Source of the DNA: Eubacteriales bacterium
Lineage (GTDB): Bacteria > Bacillota_A > Clostridia > Lachnospirales > Lachnospiraceae
Assembly (NCBI GenBank): GCA_030527765.1
Contig: JAUNAE010000008.1
Location: 1 to 28,339 of the forward strand
DNA: 28,339 bases
Direction of reading: 5' to 3'
Part shown: positions 25,880 to 28,339 of the stretch, one piece after another
Layout: each line of letters opens with the position of its first letter
Numbering within the stretch: the stretch's first letter is position 1
Notes under the pieces: generated by a model
Seen by the model: only the letters and a program-made list of their open reading frames with translations
What the model was told of the DNA's origin: nothing
The model's database searches: none
Made by a program: the position numbers and the translations under genes

Positions 25880-25914
25880 ATCACTCCAATCGTTTGTTTC
25901 CTTTCATTATGATC

Positions 25915-25943
25915 AGTATATCGAATGTACAAACACGAAAAAA
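25915..25943 (-). promoter_or_regulatory. Promoter of the ferredoxin-nitroreductase 2/transporter operon
   Basis: The -10 is TATACT (25915-25920), 17 bp from a T6 tract (25938-25943) at the edge of the 45-bp box. The arrangement is the same as at 22091-22119, including the missing -35 consensus. Confidence 0.55.
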
Positions 25944-25981
25944 GTACGCACCTTTTTATTACATAGGCACCTTTTTGTAAC
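25937..25981. repeat. 45-bp shared regulatory box, copy 2 (HxlR operator candidate)
   Basis: The second copy of the box differs at two bases from 22113-22157. Here the half-sites are both GCACCTTTTT (25948-25957 and 25967-25976), direct repeats 19 bp apart, and TTAC-N14-GTAA is present. It lies directly upstream of the -10 of the transporter operon. Confidence 0.8.
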
Positions 25982-26020
25982 CCTGCATGAATGTGATACA
26001 AGTTCAATGATTAAATATGT

Positions 26021-26050
26021 AAAATGCAGAGTGGATATCACCCTGCATTA
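26021..26050 (-). terminator. Terminator after the relaxase gene
   Basis: ATGCAG-g-GTG pairs with CAC-t-CTGCAT around a 5-nt loop, followed on the minus strand by TTTTACATATTT. It starts 5 bases after the relaxase stop codon and separates the mobilisation genes from the redox/transport operon. Confidence 0.75.
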
Positions 26051-26054
26051 CCGT

Positions 26055-27500
26055 TTATAGATGCATCTCATTTTCTCCACGGAGTTCTTCCCGTTTTTTC
26101 GTTACATTCTCATCGAGAATCATCTGTACAATTGCATCTGCCACTTGCCAGTCCTTTGATTCACGCTTGAGCTTTTTGTATTCTGAGTAGTTCTTTTTCT
26201 TTCGTTCCAGAATCTCTGAATATTCTGCACTGAGATCTTTCACTCTAGGAATTGTTGAATCTTTTCCATGAACCTTCTTGTACTCATCAAAGGCTTCCTT
26301 TGCAGCTCTACGAGGGAGCAACAAGTCACGATGCGCTTCAAAGAATTCCTGATTATATCCTGATGCTCTGTACTCCGCGAATACATCCTTCGCCTTGGCA
26401 TAGTTAATGATATGTTTCTTCAATACTGCAATCTCAGACAATCGGTCTTCATCAGATTTTACGGATTCCAACAGTGCTTCCTGTGTCTTTGTTAGATTTG
26501 ATGCTTTCTTATGAAGTTCATCATAACTGCTGATGCCATGTTCCTGCATAAATAGCATGGCCTGTGCCATCTGTTTCAGATTGAATACCTTCGCCCATCT
26601 TATATATCCGGCTCCTTTACCGGCTTGGATCTTAGCTTGAATGTCGATCAAGAATGCCATCTCCGGTTTCTGGTGAATCTGCTTGCTGACAGTATTAGTA
26701 CGATACTGTTTTCTTGGCTTAGGTGCATGTTCTTTTGTGCCTGCAATAACCGCTGACAATGCTTCAACAGAATAATCTTCTCCCAGTGATCGGAAACGCA
26801 CATACCTGCTCTGTCCTTTTCCTTTTAATGCAGGATGTTTTCCCTTCTTGCATTCGTATCCTTCTTCCTGCAGAAGCTGAAGTAATTCTTCAAAATCCTT
26901 TGGTTTCTTCTTTAATGATCTGTCAATCGCATCACAGATTTCGTCTCGGAAGGATTTCTTCTGAGGATATTCGGTTCTCTTAACTCGTTCTCTGTATGGT
27001 TTACGTGCAATAATCGATAAGCTGTGCTCCAAACAGATAAGATCGCTCAGTCTTGCAACTGCTAGCCCGGACAACTTAAAGTCTCGGAACTTTCTGGAAC
27101 AATCCAAAGTGGTGGAATTGAAAATGATATGGTTATGAATATGGGCTTTATCTACATGAGTTGCTACGATAAAGGCATGTCGTCCTTTGGTGAATCTCTT
27201 TGCCAGCTCATATCCAACTGCATTTGCTTCCTCCGGTGTAATCTCTCCCGGTTTGAATGACTGTCTGATCTGATAAGCAATCACATCTCTTTTCTGCGTT
27301 CTGCCAGTGATATGTTCATATTGTCTTTTAGATAATAGAAATTCTTCATCACAGGTCTTAGGATCACATTCATAGGAACTGATATATTTTCCATCTTCTG
27401 TTTTCGCTGCATTCTCGGAATAATCGGTACGGTCAGCCAGACACTGCGCTACCGTCTTTCCCTTATTCACATGCAGCGCTATAAGTCTTGTTGCTGCCAT
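26055..27500 (-). CDS. MOBP-type relaxase / mobilisation nuclease
   Basis: This 481-residue relaxase of the type found in Tn1549-like elements has a probable nicking Tyr at Y27 (DRTDYSENAAKT) and the metal-binding His motif HVDKAHIHNH (H115, H120, H122, H124). A long helical, Lys-rich C-terminal region may be coiled coil. It nicks oriT and pilots the strand during conjugative transfer. I start it at 27500 (MAATRLIALHVNKGK), where AAGGAG lies 6-7 nt upstream; the longer frame from 27518 has no site. MobC and a small membrane protein lie upstream on the same strand. Transfer apparatus genes are not in the window, so the element is either mobilisable or continues to the right. Confidence 0.92.
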   Translation of the reverse strand: MAATRLIALHVNKGKTVAQCLADRTDYSENAAKTEDGKYISSYECDPKTCDEEFLLSKRQYEHITGRTQKRDVIAYQIRQSFKPGEITPEEANAVGYELAKRFTKGRHAFIVATHVDKAHIHNHIIFNSTTLDCSRKFRDFKLSGLAVARLSDLICLEHSLSIIARKPYRERVKRTEYPQKKSFRDEICDAIDRSLKKKPKDFEELLQLLQEEGYECKKGKHPALKGKGQSRYVRFRSLGEDYSVEALSAVIAGTKEHAPKPRKQYRTNTVSKQIHQKPEMAFLIDIQAKIQAGKGAGYIRWAKVFNLKQMAQAMLFMQEHGISSYDELHKKASNLTKTQEALLESVKSDEDRLSEIAVLKKHIINYAKAKDVFAEYRASGYNQEFFEAHRDLLLPRRAAKEAFDEYKKVHGKDSTIPRVKDLSAEYSEILERKKKNYSEYKKLKRESKDWQVADAIVQMILDENVTKKREELRGENEMHL

Positions 27501-27520
27501 AATCTCTCCTTCCTGCAATG

Positions 27521-27550
27521 CAAAAGAGCCACCTCTTTCGAAGTGACTCC
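27521..27550 (-). terminator. Hairpin before the relaxase gene
   Basis: GAGTCAC (complement of 27543-27549) and GTGGCTC (complement of 27526-27532) form a stem with one G-U pair, followed on the minus strand by TTTTGC. It lies between the membrane protein and the relaxase and may partially terminate transcription. Confidence 0.5.
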
Positions 27551-27573
27551 TCGTTGCTTATTTTTCTATTTTC

Positions 27574-27879
27574 TTAGGAATGCATGAATCCCATCAATCC
27601 ATCGCAGAGATCTTCCATAATCATCACAATCCAGTTTGCACCAAATACCAATACAAATAATCCAAGTTCGATTCCTGTCAGCAAAGCCACATTCAACCAG
27701 CTTGCTTTAACTACTGAATAGATTCCACATCCTAAGACAAACAGCATCACAGGTGAAATAATATAAGCAGATACATTGATCAGAATATTTGCAATCCACT
27801 GGATAAATATCATCAGAAACAGCAACGGGAATACTACCATCTTTACCACTGTCTTCAATAGAAATCCGATCACCTTCAT
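27574..27879 (-). CDS. Small membrane protein of the mobilisation module
   Basis: This 101-residue hydrophobic protein has two or three predicted membrane segments (VVFPLLFLMIFIQWIANIL, ISPVMLFVLGCGIYSVV, LNVALLTGIELGLFVLVFGA). I know similar small proteins between mobC and relaxase genes in Clostridiales conjugative elements; their role is not established. The start at 27879 has GGAGG 8 nt upstream, and the upstream ATG at 27894 has none. Confidence 0.75.
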   Translation of the reverse strand: MKVIGFLLKTVVKMVVFPLLFLMIFIQWIANILINVSAYIISPVMLFVLGCGIYSVVKASWLNVALLTGIELGLFVLVFGANWIVMIMEDLCDGLMGFMHS

Positions 27880-27921
27880 CGTCAATACCTCCATTTCTTT
27901 TCTTCATCTTCATTGTAAAGG

Positions 27922-27993
27922 ACATAGAGAAATACCACCACGATGTTGACAAAGGGTTTTCTCTATGTAGGGCACAGGAATTTCTCCCTGTGC
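27922..27993. repeat. Two inverted repeats after mobC
   Basis: One 11-bp perfect pair is ACATAGAGAAA (27922-27932)/TTTCTCTATGT (27958-27968). A second hairpin is GCACAGG (27972-27978)/CCTGTGC (27987-27993), with a T tract only on the plus side. They fill the gap between mobC and the membrane protein and may be an attenuator or a protein-binding site. Confidence 0.55.
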
Positions 27994-27998
27994 TTTTC

Positions 27999-28331
27999 TT
28001 ATTTGATGCTCGCTAACTTCTTTAACAGCAGAGTCTGATTTTCCCAGATTTCATCTAAGCGGTTCTGCAAATCTTTAATATCTTCAGCATAGATACTACC
28101 TGTCTCATTTGCTTTCTTTGCATATTGATTGAGGTTATTGCTGCATCTACGAATGAGCGTTGAGATTTCAAGTACTGGTCTTGGATCCAGATTCACACAA
28201 TACCCATCCATTGCCATCTTACGAAGATAGGCACCCATATTGCGGATGCCTATCTCATGACGCTTCTGATTAATGCGTGCAAGTTCCTGTGGGCTGACTC
28301 GAAAGTGCAGCATTTCTGTTTTCTCTCTCAT
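27999..28331 (-). CDS. mobC: MobC-like relaxosome accessory protein (5' end may lie outside the window)
   Basis: These 110 residues fit the MobC family: a ribbon-helix-helix-like start (LHFRVSPQELARINQKRHEIG), NMGAYLRKMAMDG, then CSNNLNQYAKKANETG and a helical tail (LQNRLDEIWENQTLLLKKL). MobC proteins bind oriT and help the relaxase open the nick region. Only 8 bases remain upstream, they show no ribosome binding site and the frame stays open, so a start further right cannot be excluded. The relaxase downstream on the same strand is the expected partner. Confidence 0.85.
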   Translation of the reverse strand: MREKTEMLHFRVSPQELARINQKRHEIGIRNMGAYLRKMAMDGYCVNLDPRPVLEISTLIRRCSNNLNQYAKKANETGSIYAEDIKDLQNRLDEIWENQTLLLKKLASIK

Positions 28332-28339
28332 CGCACTTC

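Noticed and set aside
1..28339. tRNA genes or insertion-sequence transposases
   Set aside because: I saw no cloverleaf-like intergenic sequence, transposase motif or terminal inverted repeat pair; this was a by-eye check only.

Overview
The window looks like accessory DNA from a low-GC Gram-positive gut Clostridium relative, most likely Lachnospiraceae. This rests on strong AGGAGG-type ribosome binding sites, AT-biased codons, ferredoxin-nitroreductases, an HxlR regulator and a Tn1549-like mobilisation module. No housekeeping gene, rRNA or tRNA is seen. Almost every gene lies on the minus strand, so transcription runs from high to low coordinates.

Layout from the right edge. (1) 28331-26055: mobilisation module of a MobC-like relaxosome protein, a small membrane protein and a MOBP-type relaxase, closed by a terminator. 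This suggests an integrative or mobilisable element. (2) 25879-22649: operon of a ferredoxin-nitroreductase, a fused permease/substrate-binding protein and an ABC ATPase of the osmoprotectant (OpuC/EgtUV-like) class. (3) 22241-22573 (+): an HxlR-type regulator with a conserved N-terminal Cys. (4) 22056-19594: operon of a second ferredoxin-nitroreductase, a SirTM-like sirtuin and a simple nitroreductase, ending in a strong terminator. The promoters of (2) and (4) share a 45-bp box (43/45 identical) at the same distance from the -10, so the three units form one probable redox/electrophile-responsive regulon.

(5) 19215-2391: a type 1 BREX phage-defence operon: XRE regulator, brxA, brxB, brxC, pglX, pglZ, brxL. 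It continues without a visible break into an OLD-like ATPase/TOPRIM protein, a D12-class adenine methyltransferase and a frameshifted NUDIX gene. The ATPase/methyltransferase pair is more AT-rich than the BREX core and looks like an embedded second defence module. The methyltransferase part of pglX is AT-rich too.

(6) 2371-2208: a compact leader with promoter, two tiny coupled ORFs and a terminator-like hairpin, resembling an attenuator. (7) 2033-151: an XRE regulator and a GAF/winged-helix/BTAD regulator. (8) 42-143: a 12-bp tandem repeat reminiscent of iterons.

Functions are inferred from motifs read by eye. No database search was possible. Intergenic stretches over about 300 bases are 2034-2390 (leader and regulatory signals) and 19216-19593 (BREX promoter, a hairpin array and a terminator).
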